Part shown: positions 8,610 to 17,384 of the stretch, in pieces
Position numbering within the stretch: the first letter of the stretch is position 1
How the letters are laid out: each line of letters starts with the position of its first letter
NCBI GenBank assembly: GCA_030018005.1
Contig: JASEGT010000022.1
Location: 1 to 32,066 of the forward strand
Direction of reading: 5' to 3'
DNA from: Actinomycetota bacterium
GTDB taxonomy: Bacteria; Actinomycetota; Aquicultoria; Aquicultorales; Aquicultoraceae
Length of the DNA stretch: 32,066 nucleotides
Program-made: the position numbers and the translations under genes
Notes under the pieces: generated by a model
Database searches by the model: none
Told to the model about the DNA's origin: nothing
What the model saw: the letters and a program-made list of their open reading frames with translations, nothing else

Positions 8610-9371
8610 TTGAGTTTTACAATCGCGGTCGCCGGCAAGGGCGGCACAGGAAAGACCACGCTGACGAGTATGATCATCGGTCATCTTCTGCGAACGGGGA
8701 AGACACCGGTATTTGCGGTCGACGCGGACGCTAATATAAATCTAAACGAGCAGCTCGGCGTAGAGGTCGATTCGACCATCGGCGGGATGCGCGAGGAGCT
8801 GAAGGTCAAAATCGGAGCCAACGAGGTTCCGGCCGGCATGACCAAAGACATGTACATGGAATACCTGCTCCAGGATACCGTGGTTGAAAGTACCGGGTTC
8901 GATCTGCTTGTCATGGGTCGCCCGGAGGGGCCCGGATGCTATTGCGCCGCTAACAATATGCTCAGGCGCTACATCGAGATACTCGCGAAGAACTACCCGT
9001 ATGTAGTCATCGATAACGAAGCCGGAATGGAGCACTTGAGCCGTCGCACGACACAAAAGATAGACCTGCTGCTTCTGGTTTCCGAGCCGAGCCCGATAGG
9101 GATTATGACTGCGGCCCGGATTCGCGATCTCGCTAAAGAGATGGAAGTCAGCGTCGCGAAAGTCGGTCTCATCATTAATAGAGTCAACGGGGAGCTACCC
9201 GTCAGCCTGGTGGAAGAGGCGGAGAGCCACAACTTGGAAGTGCTTGGAACGGTCCCGCTCGACGACAGTGTCTTCGAGCATGCGCTCAACCGTATCCCGG
9301 CGGTCAAAATCCCCGAGAGCTCGCCTGCGGTTCAGGCAATAGACAATATACTTGGCAAGTTGGACATCTAA
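8610..9371 (+). CDS. cooC: CooC-type nickel-insertion ATPase (first copy)
   Basis: This MinD/ParA-like P-loop ATPase helps load nickel into CO dehydrogenase or acetyl-CoA synthase. The deviant Walker A motif GKGGTGKTT lies at residues 9-17, followed by DADAN. The metal-binding CxC pair sits in PGCYCAANN (near residue 113), followed by VVIDNEAGMEHLSR. It has 253 residues, normal for CooC. The start is a TTG at 8610 with GGAAGG at 8595-8600; the conserved fold begins at the fourth residue, so no longer protein is expected. A second copy lies at 21057. This copy is upstream of folD, acsD and cooS. Which client each copy serves cannot be decided from sequence. Confidence 0.9.
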   Translation: MSFTIAVAGKGGTGKTTLTSMIIGHLLRTGKTPVFAVDADANINLNEQLGVEVDSTIGGMREELKVKIGANEVPAGMTKDMYMEYLLQDTVVESTGFDLLVMGRPEGPGCYCAANNMLRRYIEILAKNYPYVVIDNEAGMEHLSRRTTQKIDLLLLVSEPSPIGIMTAARIRDLAKEMEVSVAKVGLIINRVNGELPVSLVEEAESHNLEVLGTVPLDDSVFEHALNRIPAVKIPESSPAVQAIDNILGKLDI

Positions 9372-9387
9372 CCTAGGAGGAATGTGA

Positions 9388-10257
9388 ATGACGGCTAAAA
9401 TTATTGATGGTAAAGCGATTTCGGCCCAGATTCGGGCTGAGCTTGTCGATGAGGTCAAGAAGCTCCAAGCGGAAACCGGTGTTACCCCGGGTCTTGCGGT
9501 GGTTCTGGTAGGCGAGGACCCGGCTTCTAAAGTCTATGTCGGCCAAAAGGAGAAAGCTTGCGAAGAGCTCGGACTAGTCTCGAAAAAGTTTGTTCTTTCG
9601 GTAGACACATCTGAGCAAGAGCTGCTCGACCTCGTTGCGAAGTTAAACAACGACCCGGAAGTCGACGGCATTCTCGTTCAGTTGCCGCTGCCCAAGCAGA
9701 TTGACGAGAACAAGGTCATCGCGGCTATCGACCCCGACAAAGACGTCGACGGGTTCCATCCGGTAAACGTTGGTCGTTTAGTAATAGGAACCGAGGGCTT
9801 TAAGCCTTGTACCCCGTATGGTGTTATCCACCTGCTAAAGCGGTCTAACGTTCAGCTTGCGGGCGCCGAGGCTGTCGTCGTAGGCCGGAGCAACATCGTC
9901 GGCAAGCCGGTTGCGCTGATGCTTATACAGGAGAGCGCTACCGTCACCGTCTGTCACTCGAAGACCAAAGACCTCGGCGAAGTATGTCGCCGTGCGGATG
10001 TGCTCGTCGTCGCGACGGGGCGTCCGAACATGGTCACCGCGGATATGGTAAAAGACGGCGTAGTCGTAATCGACGTCGGTGTAAATCGCCTCGAGACCGG
10101 CAAACTCTGCGGCGACGTCGATTTTGAGGCGGTCTCGCAGAAGGCTTCCGCTATAACTCCGGTTCCGGGCGGCGTAGGCCCGATGACGATTGCCATGTTG
10201 ATGTACAACACGGTAAACTCAGCTAGACGCCGTGCCGGTGTTCCGGCTCTTGCATAG
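9388..10257 (+). CDS. folD: Bifunctional methylene-THF dehydrogenase / methenyl-THF cyclohydrolase
   Basis: FolD interconverts 10-formyl-, methenyl- and methylene-THF, covering two steps of the methyl branch; no separate cyclohydrolase (fchA) is present in the window. It has 289 residues, the standard length. Signature stretches include [15 protein letters not shown] (catalytic lysine), [10 protein letters not shown], the Rossmann segment [11 protein letters not shown] and [10 protein letters not shown] near the C terminus. The ATG at 9388 follows AGGAGG at 9375-9380. It is 16 bases downstream of cooC and likely co-transcribed. NAD versus NADP preference cannot be read reliably. Identification is secure. 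Confidence 0.96.
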   Translation: MTAKIIDGKAISAQIRAELVDEVKKLQAETGVTPGLAVVLVGEDPASKVYVGQKEKACEELGLVSKKFVLSVDTSEQELLDLVAKLNNDPEVDGILVQLPLPKQIDENKVIAAIDPDKDVDGFHPVNVGRLVIGTEGFKPCTPYGVIHLLKRSNVQLAGAEAVVVGRSNIVGKPVALMLIQESATVTVCHSKTKDLGEVCRRADVLVVATGRPNMVTADMVKDGVVVIDVGVNRLETGKLCGDVDFEAVSQKASAITPVPGGVGPMTIAMLMYNTVNSARRRAGVPALA

Positions 10258-10270
10258 CGCAGGTTAAAAC

Positions 10271-10343
10271 CGGGTGCGACCCCCGTGCTTCCGCGGCATG
10301 GGTTACGCACAACGTTCGTGTAATAGGCACCCGCGCTGGGTGC
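10271..10343 (+). promoter_or_regulatory. Possible attenuator-like leader of acsD
   Basis: Three elements in the folD-acsD gap could pair in alternative ways. A 7-base-pair stem with one G-U lies at 10282-10288/10296-10302. A perfect 6-base-pair stem lies at 10327-10332/10338-10343. The GCACCCG at 10327-10333 can instead pair with CGGGTGC at 10271-10277. The two uses of the GCACCC segment exclude each other, as in attenuators. No T tract follows. The function is inferred only from base pairing. Confidence 0.35.
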
Positions 10344-10390
10344 AGTACATATAGACTATAAGAGGAAGTTTCGAAGAAGGGGGAGAACAT

Positions 10391-11332
10391 ATGGCAATTC
10401 AGGCACCGACTGAATCATACACCGGTAAGATCAGGGAATTGATCTTGGGTTCCGATACCCAAGTGGCTGTTGGCGGCGAGAACACCCTGCCGTTTTACGG
10501 ATTTGAAGGCAACATTCCCAACGGGCCAAAAATCGCGATGGAGGTATTCGATACCGAGCCGGTTGGCTGGGCGGATGAGCTCCAAGCGGTTATCGGCGAT
10601 GTATGGGGAGACCCGGTTGCGTGGGCGAAGAAGTGCGAGAGCGAGTTCGGCGCGGACATGATATGCCTGCAGCTCGCCGGAACCGACCCGAATGGCGCCA
10701 ACAGGAGCCCTGAGGAAGCGGTCGCGACCGTCAACGCTGTTGTGGACGCGGTGAAGATTCCGGTAATCATCTATGGAAGCGGCAACGCAGACAAAGATAG
10801 TGAAGTGTTGAAAGCGGTAGCCGAGGCTACCCAAGGCAAGAATGTCGTCATCGGCCCGGCCGTTGAGGATAACTACAAATCGGTAGCGGCGGCGGCGATG
10901 GGCTTTAATGCGAAGGTAGCGGGCGAGACCCCGATCGACGTCAATATGGCCAAACAGCTCAACATTCTCATGAGCAACCTCGGTGTTCCCGTCGAGAGTA
11001 TTCTTGTCGATCCGTCGACCGGCGCTCTCGGGTACGGTCTCGAATACTGTTTCTCGGTCAACGAGCGCATCAAACTCGCCGCGCTGACCCAGAACGACAA
11101 CATGCTCCAGTCGCCGACCATCAGCAACCTCGGCAAAGAGGTATGGAAGGCTAAAGAGGCCAAAATCACCCAGGCAGAGGCGCCGCAGTGGGGCGACCAG
11201 AAGAAGCGCGGCATCATCTGGGAGACGCTGACCGCCATCTCGGTCATGATGGCCGGCGCAGACCTGCTCATCATGAGACATCCGGAGTCGGTCAAGCTTA
11301 TCAAGCAGACCGTTGCTGAGCTTATGGCTTAA
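10391..11332 (+). CDS. acsD: Corrinoid iron-sulfur protein small (delta) subunit
   Basis: AcsD is the TIM-barrel small subunit of the corrinoid iron-sulfur protein. With AcsC it carries the methyl group from methyl-THF to the A cluster of acetyl-CoA synthase. The protein has 313 residues, close to known bacterial AcsD (about 310-325). Recognisable stretches are GGENTLPFYGFEG near residue 28, LQLAGTDPNG near residue 95, IYGSGNADKD, and the C-terminal IMRHPESVKLIK. The ATG at 10391 follows a purine-rich GGGGGAG site. A bulged hairpin lies in the gap before cooS. In several acetogens acsC and acsD are adjacent; here cooS and acsB separate them. Confidence 0.94.
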   Translation: MAIQAPTESYTGKIRELILGSDTQVAVGGENTLPFYGFEGNIPNGPKIAMEVFDTEPVGWADELQAVIGDVWGDPVAWAKKCESEFGADMICLQLAGTDPNGANRSPEEAVATVNAVVDAVKIPVIIYGSGNADKDSEVLKAVAEATQGKNVVIGPAVEDNYKSVAAAAMGFNAKVAGETPIDVNMAKQLNILMSNLGVPVESILVDPSTGALGYGLEYCFSVNERIKLAALTQNDNMLQSPTISNLGKEVWKAKEAKITQAEAPQWGDQKKRGIIWETLTAISVMMAGADLLIMRHPESVKLIKQTVAELMA

Positions 11333-11358
11333 GATAGTAGGCATCATTTAGGAAACAC

Positions 11359-11381
11359 GCGGCCGACCGAAGTCGGACCGC
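11359..11381 (+). promoter_or_regulatory. Bulged hairpin between acsD and cooS
   Basis: A 9-base-pair stem with one bulged A (11359-11367 and 11372-11381) is capped by a CGAA tetraloop. It lies about 30 bases before the cooS start, without a T tract. It may stabilise the cooS message or set relative expression. Confidence 0.35.
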
Positions 11382-11412
11382 AAGATCACTAGATCGAAAG
11401 TAAGGAGAGACT

Positions 11413-13353
11413 ATGTCAGACAAGATCAGAAGCGTGGATCCAGCGACAGTCGAGATGCTGGAGAAAATCGGCGACATGTCGACCATGTTTAGCCGAGCTG
11501 AGGAGATGAAGGTTTGCACCTTCGGCTCCGAAGGCAGCTGCTGCCGGGTTTGTGCCATGGGCCCATGCCGCCTCGGCGGGAAGAGCAAAAACGGCAGAGA
11601 AAAAACAGGAGTCTGCGGCGCGACGATGCACACCGTTGCCGCTCGTAACCTCGCGCGCTCCGTTGCCGCCGGTGCGTCCGCACACGCGGACCATGGTCGC
11701 GCGGTAGCTATGACGTTCCTCGCCGCCGCAAAAGGTGAGGCGCCGGGCTATGGAATCAAAGACGAAACAAAATTGATGGTGGTAGCAGGCCATTTCGGTA
11801 TCGAGACCGAAGGCAAGACCGTCCAGGAGGTCGCTATCGCTCTCGGCGAGGCCGCCCTTGCGGAGTACGGCAAGCAAACCGGTACCCCGATGATGTATGT
11901 CAAGCGTGCGACCGAGAAGCGCAAGAAAATATGGGAAGAGCTCCAAATATTCCCGCGCGGGTTCGACCGCGAGGTCGTACAATTGATGCACCAGACCCAT
12001 GCCGGTACCGACCAGGATGCAGAGCATATCCTGATGTCATCGGTACGCTGTGCCTTAGCCGACGGCTGGGGCGGTTCCATGATGGCAACCGACCTTCAAG
12101 ACATCATGTTCGGCACCCCGAAGCCGCTTCGCGCAGAGGCGAACCTCGGTATTTTGAAAGAAAAAGAAGTAAATATCATCCTCCACGGTCACGAGCCGCT
12201 TCTCTCAGAGAAGATCGTCGATAGCGCGACCAGCCCGGAGATGATCGAATATGCTAAGAGCAAAGGTGCCGAGGGAATCACGCTCGGTGGTATCTGCTGT
12301 ACCGGAAACGAAGTCCTGATGCGCCGCGGTGTCGGCCCGGCAGGTAACGTCCTCCAGCAGGAGCTCGCTATCGCGACCGGCGTCGTCGATGCGATGATAG
12401 TCGATGTGCAGTGTGTCTTCCAGGGTCTCGTCGAGGTCGCCGAGAAGTATCATACGAAAGTAATCACGACCAACGAGCGCGCGATGATGACCGGCGCCGA
12501 GCACATCCAGTTCGATGAGCACAATGCGATAGAGACTGCCAAGACCATCGTTAAAGCGGCTGTCGATAACTTCGCAAACCGCAAGGGTGATGTCTTCATC
12601 CCCGACCACAAGAAACCGATGGTCGCGGGCTTTAGCCACGAGTACATCAAGTACATGCTCGGCGGCAAGTTCCGCGGCTCGTTCCGTCCGCTAAACGACG
12701 CCATCATCAGCGGCCGTATCCAGGGTGCGGTGGCCATCGTCGGGTGTAACAACCCGCGTACCACGCACGACGATTCGCACAGGTTCCTCGTCGAGGAGTT
12801 TCTAAAACGAGACATTCTCGTCGTCGTGACCGGCTGTGCCGCTCAAGGCGCCGCAAAGGCCGGCTACCTGACACCGGAGACGATGGAGATGGCCGGACCG
12901 GGCCTAAAAGAGATCTGCGAGACCGTCGGTATCCCGCCGGTACTCCACCTCGGCTCCTGCGTCGACAACAGCCGCATACTTACCGTCCTCAACGAGGTCG
13001 TTACTGAAGGCGGCCTTGGCGAAGACGTCAGCGACCTGCCGGCTGTCGGCCTGGCCCCAGAGTGGTATTCGGAGAAAGCGCTCACCATCGCACTCTACTG
13101 TGTTGCGAGCGGCGCGGATGTCATCTTCGGCGGCGTCGGAGCTCCGTATCGCGCGAGCAGCGAGATGATGAGACTTACGACCGAGGGCTTTAAAGAGAAG
13201 TTCGGCGCAACGTTTGAATTCTACCCGACAAAAGAGGAGATTCTCGAAGCGACGATCGCAAAGATTCAAGCGAAGAGAAAAGCTCTAGGTATTGATACCC
13301 AGAAAGAAAGAGTCCTCTTCGATATGGAGATGAGGAGGGAACTGAATGTCTAA
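11413..13353 (+). CDS. cooS: Anaerobic carbon monoxide dehydrogenase catalytic subunit
   Basis: This Ni-Fe CO dehydrogenase (also called acsA) reduces CO2 to CO for acetyl-CoA synthesis, or oxidises CO. It has 646 residues. The N-terminal cysteines fit the D and B clusters: Cys35, Cys43, Cys44, Cys47, Cys52 and Cys68. HADHGR (residues 91-96) follows. C-cluster motifs are visible as HGHEPLLSEK, GICCTGNE, VQCVFQGL, GCNNPRT, VTGCAAQGA and HLGSCVDNSR. The ATG at 11413 has a GGAG site about five bases upstream. The stop overlaps the start of acsB by eight bases, so the bifunctional CODH/ACS partners are translationally coupled. Assignment is secure. Confidence 0.97.
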   Translation: MSDKIRSVDPATVEMLEKIGDMSTMFSRAEEMKVCTFGSEGSCCRVCAMGPCRLGGKSKNGREKTGVCGATMHTVAARNLARSVAAGASAHADHGRAVAMTFLAAAKGEAPGYGIKDETKLMVVAGHFGIETEGKTVQEVAIALGEAALAEYGKQTGTPMMYVKRATEKRKKIWEELQIFPRGFDREVVQLMHQTHAGTDQDAEHILMSSVRCALADGWGGSMMATDLQDIMFGTPKPLRAEANLGILKEKEVNIILHGHEPLLSEKIVDSATSPEMIEYAKSKGAEGITLGGICCTGNEVLMRRGVGPAGNVLQQELAIATGVVDAMIVDVQCVFQGLVEVAEKYHTKVITTNERAMMTGAEHIQFDEHNAIETAKTIVKAAVDNFANRKGDVFIPDHKKPMVAGFSHEYIKYMLGGKFRGSFRPLNDAIISGRIQGAVAIVGCNNPRTTHDDSHRFLVEEFLKRDILVVVTGCAAQGAAKAGYLTPETMEMAGPGLKEICETVGIPPVLHLGSCVDNSRILTVLNEVVTEGGLGEDVSDLPAVGLAPEWYSEKALTIALYCVASGADVIFGGVGAPYRASSEMMRLTTEGFKEKFGATFEFYPTKEEILEATIAKIQAKRKALGIDTQKERVLFDMEMRRELNV

Positions 13354-15553
13354 GATTATTGCAACCTCAGCTATCAGGGGCGCGCATGAAACCGTTAATC
13401 TCGCGGAAGCGAAGATTAAAGAGGCCATCGATTCTAAAGGCGCGAATCATGAAGTAGCCTTCCCCAACACCGGCTACTTCCTCCCGGTCATCTACGCGTT
13501 GACCGGCGAGAAAATCGAGAAGGTCTCCGATATGGAGAAGGTTCTCAAGATCGCGAAGGACCTCCTTCCGGAGGAGCCGAGCGAGAGCCTATGGCTCCCG
13601 TACCTCGGCGGTACTCTCGACGCAGGTATCGCAACGCTCTTCGGCGCAGAGATGATAATGGCGCTGCGCTACATCGGCATCGGTGACGCACCGGTGACCG
13701 ACCTCTACGTCGGTGCCGCTGATGACGTCATCATGCGCGCCCGCGGCGTCGAGTTCGTAGATGGTTCCGCTCCGGGTTTTGCCGCGATAGTCGGCGCCGC
13801 CCCCAGCGTTGAGCAGGCCGTCGCTATGGCGCGCGACCTGCAGCAGAAGAACCTCTACACCTTTATCGCCGGTTCGACCGATGGCGTGTGCTTCGCCGAC
13901 CAGCTGGTAGAGGGCGGCGTAGAAATCGGTTGGGACACGCGTCTCGTACCGTTCGACCCGCATGTCTACGGGCATATCTACTCGATCGGTTTTGCCACCA
14001 GGGCCGCTATGGCCTTCGGCGGTGTCCAGCCGGGCGATTATGAGAGAACCCTTCGCTACAACAAGAACCGCGTCTTCGCGTTCGTCGTCGCACTTGGCGA
14101 AGTCGACCCGGTCAAATATGCGGCAGCCGCCGGCGCCATCAACTACGGCTTCCCGGCTATCGCCGACACCGATATCCCGGAAATACTTCCGACCGGTGTC
14201 TGCACCTACGAGCATGTCGTCGCAAACGTGCCGTTTGAGGACATCATCCAGAAATCGATCGAGGTTCGCGGCTTGAAGATTAAGATCGACAAGGTGCCGA
14301 TCCCGGTTGCCTATGGTGCGGCCTTCGAGGGCGAGCGTATCCGTAAGGATGACCTCTACTGCGAGTTCGGCGGCTCCAAGAGCGAAGCGTTCGAGCTTCT
14401 GCTTATGAAAGATATGGAAGAAGTCGAGGACAACAAGATCGAGCTTGTCGGTCCCGACCTCAAAGATATGGAAGAGAAGAAGGCTTACCCGATGGCAATC
14501 GTCGTCGAGGTCGCCGGCCGCAAGATGCAAAAAGACTTCGAGCCGATTCTCGAGCGCCAGATACACCACCTCATCAACGGTGCGGAGGGCGTCATGCACG
14601 TCTCCCAGCGTGATGTCATGTGGATTCGCGTCGGCAAAAAAGCCGTCGAGAAAGGCTTCGGCCTCGCCGACATCGGCCGCATCCTGCACACCAAGATACT
14701 CAACGAGTTCCCGGCAATCGTCGACAAGGTCCAGGTGACTATCATCACCGAGGCCGACAAAGTTCACGAGTTGCTCGAGGTAGCCCGCAAGGAGTATCAC
14801 GACCGCGATGAGCGCGTCTCCGGCTTGACCGACGAGAACGTCGATACCTTCTACAGCTGCACGCTCTGCCAGTCGTTCGCCCCGACCCACCTCTGCATTA
14901 TCACACCGCAGCGCTTGGGTCTGTGCGGTGCCTACAACTGGCTCGACGGCAAGGCGTCCTTTGAGATCAACCCGACCGGTCCGAATCAGCCTGTCCTCAA
15001 GGGCGAGACCCTAAACGAGGAAAAAGGCGAGTGGGCGGGGATTAACGAATATCTCTCGCGGGCGTCGAACGGCGCTATCCAGAGGCTCTATGCCTACTCC
15101 ATGATGGAGAACCCGATGACCTCCTGCGGTTGCTTCGAGGCCATCATCGCCCATCTGCCGCTCGTCGACGAGGATACCGGAGATGTCAGAAGCGGCTTCA
15201 TGGTCGTTAACCGCGACTATGCGGGCCAGACACCATTCGGTATGACCTTCTCGACCATGGCGGGTCTCGTCGGCGGCGGTCTCCAGAACCCGGGTATGGC
15301 CGGCGTTGGAAAGTACTTCCTCGGCAGCCCGAAATTCCTATCGGCCGACGGCGGTTTCGCCCGCGTTGTTTGGATGCCGAAAGAGCTTAAAGAGCAGCTC
15401 GCCGGCATTCTCGAAGGGCAAGCGGAGCGTACCGGAGACCCCGACTTTCTCAATAAGATAGCGGATGAGACTAATGCGCTCACCATGGAAGAGGTCGGGG
15501 CGTTTGCCAAGTCCAAGAGTCATCCGGCATTGTCGATGGACATGCTCGGCTAA
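13346..15553 (+). CDS. acsB: Acetyl-CoA synthase (CODH/ACS beta subunit, bacterial type)
   Basis: AcsB condenses CO, a methyl group and CoA into acetyl-CoA at its Ni-Ni-[4Fe-4S] A cluster. It has 735 residues, close to the Moorella enzyme. The A-cluster ligands are all visible: Cys505, Cys508, Cys517 and Cys527, plus the Cys594-Gly-Cys596 pair that binds the distal nickel. This register is one residue off the Moorella numbering as I remember it. The N-terminal domain that contacts CooS is present, so it is the full bacterial form rather than the truncated archaeal one. The ATG at 13346 overlaps the cooS end and follows a strong AGGAGG site. A canonical terminator follows the stop. Confidence 0.97.
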   Translation: MSKIIATSAIRGAHETVNLAEAKIKEAIDSKGANHEVAFPNTGYFLPVIYALTGEKIEKVSDMEKVLKIAKDLLPEEPSESLWLPYLGGTLDAGIATLFGAEMIMALRYIGIGDAPVTDLYVGAADDVIMRARGVEFVDGSAPGFAAIVGAAPSVEQAVAMARDLQQKNLYTFIAGSTDGVCFADQLVEGGVEIGWDTRLVPFDPHVYGHIYSIGFATRAAMAFGGVQPGDYERTLRYNKNRVFAFVVALGEVDPVKYAAAAGAINYGFPAIADTDIPEILPTGVCTYEHVVANVPFEDIIQKSIEVRGLKIKIDKVPIPVAYGAAFEGERIRKDDLYCEFGGSKSEAFELLLMKDMEEVEDNKIELVGPDLKDMEEKKAYPMAIVVEVAGRKMQKDFEPILERQIHHLINGAEGVMHVSQRDVMWIRVGKKAVEKGFGLADIGRILHTKILNEFPAIVDKVQVTIITEADKVHELLEVARKEYHDRDERVSGLTDENVDTFYSCTLCQSFAPTHLCIITPQRLGLCGAYNWLDGKASFEINPTGPNQPVLKGETLNEEKGEWAGINEYLSRASNGAIQRLYAYSMMENPMTSCGCFEAIIAHLPLVDEDTGDVRSGFMVVNRDYAGQTPFGMTFSTMAGLVGGGLQNPGMAGVGKYFLGSPKFLSADGGFARVVWMPKELKEQLAGILEGQAERTGDPDFLNKIADETNALTMEEVGAFAKSKSHPALSMDMLG

Positions 15554-15572
15554 TATGAACCGTGCGCGGGCG

Positions 15573-15611
15573 GCGGGGCGCTTAACTGCGCCCCGCTCCG
15601 CGTGATTTTTT
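15573..15611 (+). terminator. Intrinsic terminator between acsB and acsC
   Basis: A perfect 9-base-pair GC stem (15573-15581 and 15588-15596) with a TTAACT loop is extended by an outer CGCGG/CCGCG pairing and followed by TTTTTT at 15606-15611. This is the most canonical terminator inside the cluster and should limit read-through from cooS-acsB into acsC. Confidence 0.8.
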
Positions 15612-15666
15612 CTAGCGATGGCCGTATGGCCGAATGAACGATTAACCTTTTTGGAGGTGAGTGAAT

Positions 15667-17019
15667 GTGGCTTTAACCGGAATGGATATTTTTAAACAGC
15701 TCCCAAAGACTAACTGCGGCGACTGTGGGATTCCCACCTGCCTGGCGTTCGCGATGAAGCTTGCCGCCGGCGGCGCTTCTCTCGAACAGTGCCCGCATGT
15801 TAGTGAGGAAGCAAAAGCACTGCTCTCCGAGGCGTCTGCGCCTCCGATGCGCGGTGTGACGATAGGTGAGGGTGAATACGCGCTCAAGATTGGTGAGGAA
15901 CTCGTAATGCACAGGCACGAGAAGACCTTCTTCAACCCGCCTGGCCTGGCACTCCTTGTTGAGGACACGGAAGACGGCGCGGCCGTCGACGCGAAACTTG
16001 CCGCGCTCAAGGAGGCTACCTATGAGCGTGTCGGCCAGACTATGCGCGCCGACCTCGTCGCGGTCAAGAATTCTTCGGGTGACGCGAACACCTTTAGTGA
16101 TATGGTGAAGAAAGTCATGGCAGGCATCCCATATCCGCTCGTTTTGATGGCGGATGCGGCGGCAATCGACGCGGCGATGTCGGCCGCCGGTCCCGCAAAA
16201 CCATTGCTCTACGCGGCGACCGCCGACAACCTCGACGCGATGGCGGAGCTTGCCAAGAAATACGGCGCCCCGCTCGCCGTCAAACCGGCCTCCCTTAATG
16301 AGCTGGCCGAGCTTACGACGAAACTCAATGGCATGGGCCTTAAAGACCTCGTCATCGATATGGGTACGCGCACTCTCAAAGAGACCTTCCAGAACCTGGT
16401 CTTTACGCGGCGCCTGGCTCTCAAGAAGAAACAGCGCCCGTTCGGGTATCCGACGATAACGTTCCCCGCCGAGGAGACAGCGGACGATATGATGGAGACC
16501 GTCCATGCGGCCGTCTATACTATCAAGTACGGCGGTATCATGGTGCTCAAAGACCTCAGTCCCGAGAAGGCCTATGCCCTCTACGTCCTGAGGCAGAACA
16601 TCTATACCGACCCGCAGCGTCCGATGCAGGTGGATCAGGGCGTCTACCCAATCAACAACCCGACGGAAGACTCGCCGTTCCTCATCACGACCAACTTCTC
16701 GCTGACGTACTTTATCGTCTCGAGCGAGGTCGAGGGCAGCAAGATGCCGGCATGGCTCGGTATCGTCGACGTCGACGGCCTCTCTACGCTTACCGCGTGG
16801 GCGGCCGGCAAATTTGTACCGGAGAGAATCGCCGCCTTCGTCAACAAGAGCGACATTCTCGATAAGATAAAGCATAAAACCGTGGTCATCCCAGGCTATG
16901 TCGCTCAGATAAGCGGCGAACTCGAGGAAGAACTCCAGGGTTGGAAGATAGTCGTCGGCCCGCGCGAAGCCGCCGATATCCCGGCCTTCCTGAAGAGTTT
17001 TCAACCGGTAACAGCTTAG
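15667..17019 (+). CDS. acsC: Corrinoid iron-sulfur protein large (gamma) subunit
   Basis: AcsC is the large subunit of the corrinoid iron-sulfur protein. It carries the N-terminal [4Fe-4S] cluster that feeds electrons to cobalt, and the C-terminal cobalamin-binding domain. With the GTG at 15667 the cluster cysteines are 17, 20, 25 and 42 (NCGDCGIPTC...QC). An in-frame GTG at 15661 is possible, but it leaves only three bases after the GGAGG site at 15653-15657. The 15667 start gives nine bases and is preferred, yielding 450 residues. The central TIM-barrel and C-terminal domain (PGYVAQISGELEEEL) are present. It is separated from acsB by a strong terminator, so it probably has its own promoter or depends on read-through. 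Confidence 0.95.
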   Translation: MALTGMDIFKQLPKTNCGDCGIPTCLAFAMKLAAGGASLEQCPHVSEEAKALLSEASAPPMRGVTIGEGEYALKIGEELVMHRHEKTFFNPPGLALLVEDTEDGAAVDAKLAALKEATYERVGQTMRADLVAVKNSSGDANTFSDMVKKVMAGIPYPLVLMADAAAIDAAMSAAGPAKPLLYAATADNLDAMAELAKKYGAPLAVKPASLNELAELTTKLNGMGLKDLVIDMGTRTLKETFQNLVFTRRLALKKKQRPFGYPTITFPAEETADDMMETVHAAVYTIKYGGIMVLKDLSPEKAYALYVLRQNIYTDPQRPMQVDQGVYPINNPTEDSPFLITTNFSLTYFIVSSEVEGSKMPAWLGIVDVDGLSTLTAWAAGKFVPERIAAFVNKSDILDKIKHKTVVIPGYVAQISGELEEELQGWKIVVGPREAADIPAFLKSFQPVTA

Positions 17020-17040
17020 CAAGCATGTGAAGGACGAGCC

Positions 17041-17080
17041 ATTAGTGGGTTAGGGATAAGCCGATCACTAACCCACTAAT
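17041..17080 (+). terminator. Hairpin with 13-base-pair stem after acsC
   Basis: Perfect 13-base arms (17041-17053 and 17068-17080) surround a 14-base loop, 21 bases after the acsC stop. No T tract follows. It may be a T-less terminator or the first element of the structured region extending to 17331. Confidence 0.5.
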
Positions 17081-17109
17081 ACCGCTTTGGTTGCGGCGTG
17101 ATAATTGAG

Positions 17110-17331
17110 AATTGCAAATTATTGGGGAGTCGAGCGATTTGCAATTGACAATAGCTTTTGTTGCGTTACAGGGCTCGTTAGTATTTTGAACCACAAATCA
17201 GCGCTTAGGATTGGGAGCGATATGGATGGGCGACGGAAGCCGTGACGCGTCGCTGCGTCACGGATAATCTGTCAGCATAAGGGAGATATGGCCCGGACAG
17301 AAGAATCTCAAACCGGTTGCGGACAACCGGT
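17110..17331 (+). ncRNA. Candidate structured RNA or leader upstream of the fused flavoprotein
   Basis: The gap before 17385 contains a series of perfect stems: 10-base arms at 17110-17119/17136-17145 region (AATTGCAAAT and its complement), a 9-base-pair stem at 17240-17248/17255-17263, a 5-base-pair stem closing 17269-17273/17296-17300, and an 8-base-pair stem at 17312-17319/17324-17331 with a CGGA tetraloop. The last three are stacked within 92 bases, as in a riboswitch or small RNA, and end 53 bases before the flavoprotein start. I do not recognise any known riboswitch class. No gene is evident in this stretch. Confidence 0.4.
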
Positions 17332-17384
17332 CATAGGGTCGCTGATAGCTATTTTAAGTAGTAGGTAAAGGAAAGGTTGCTACT

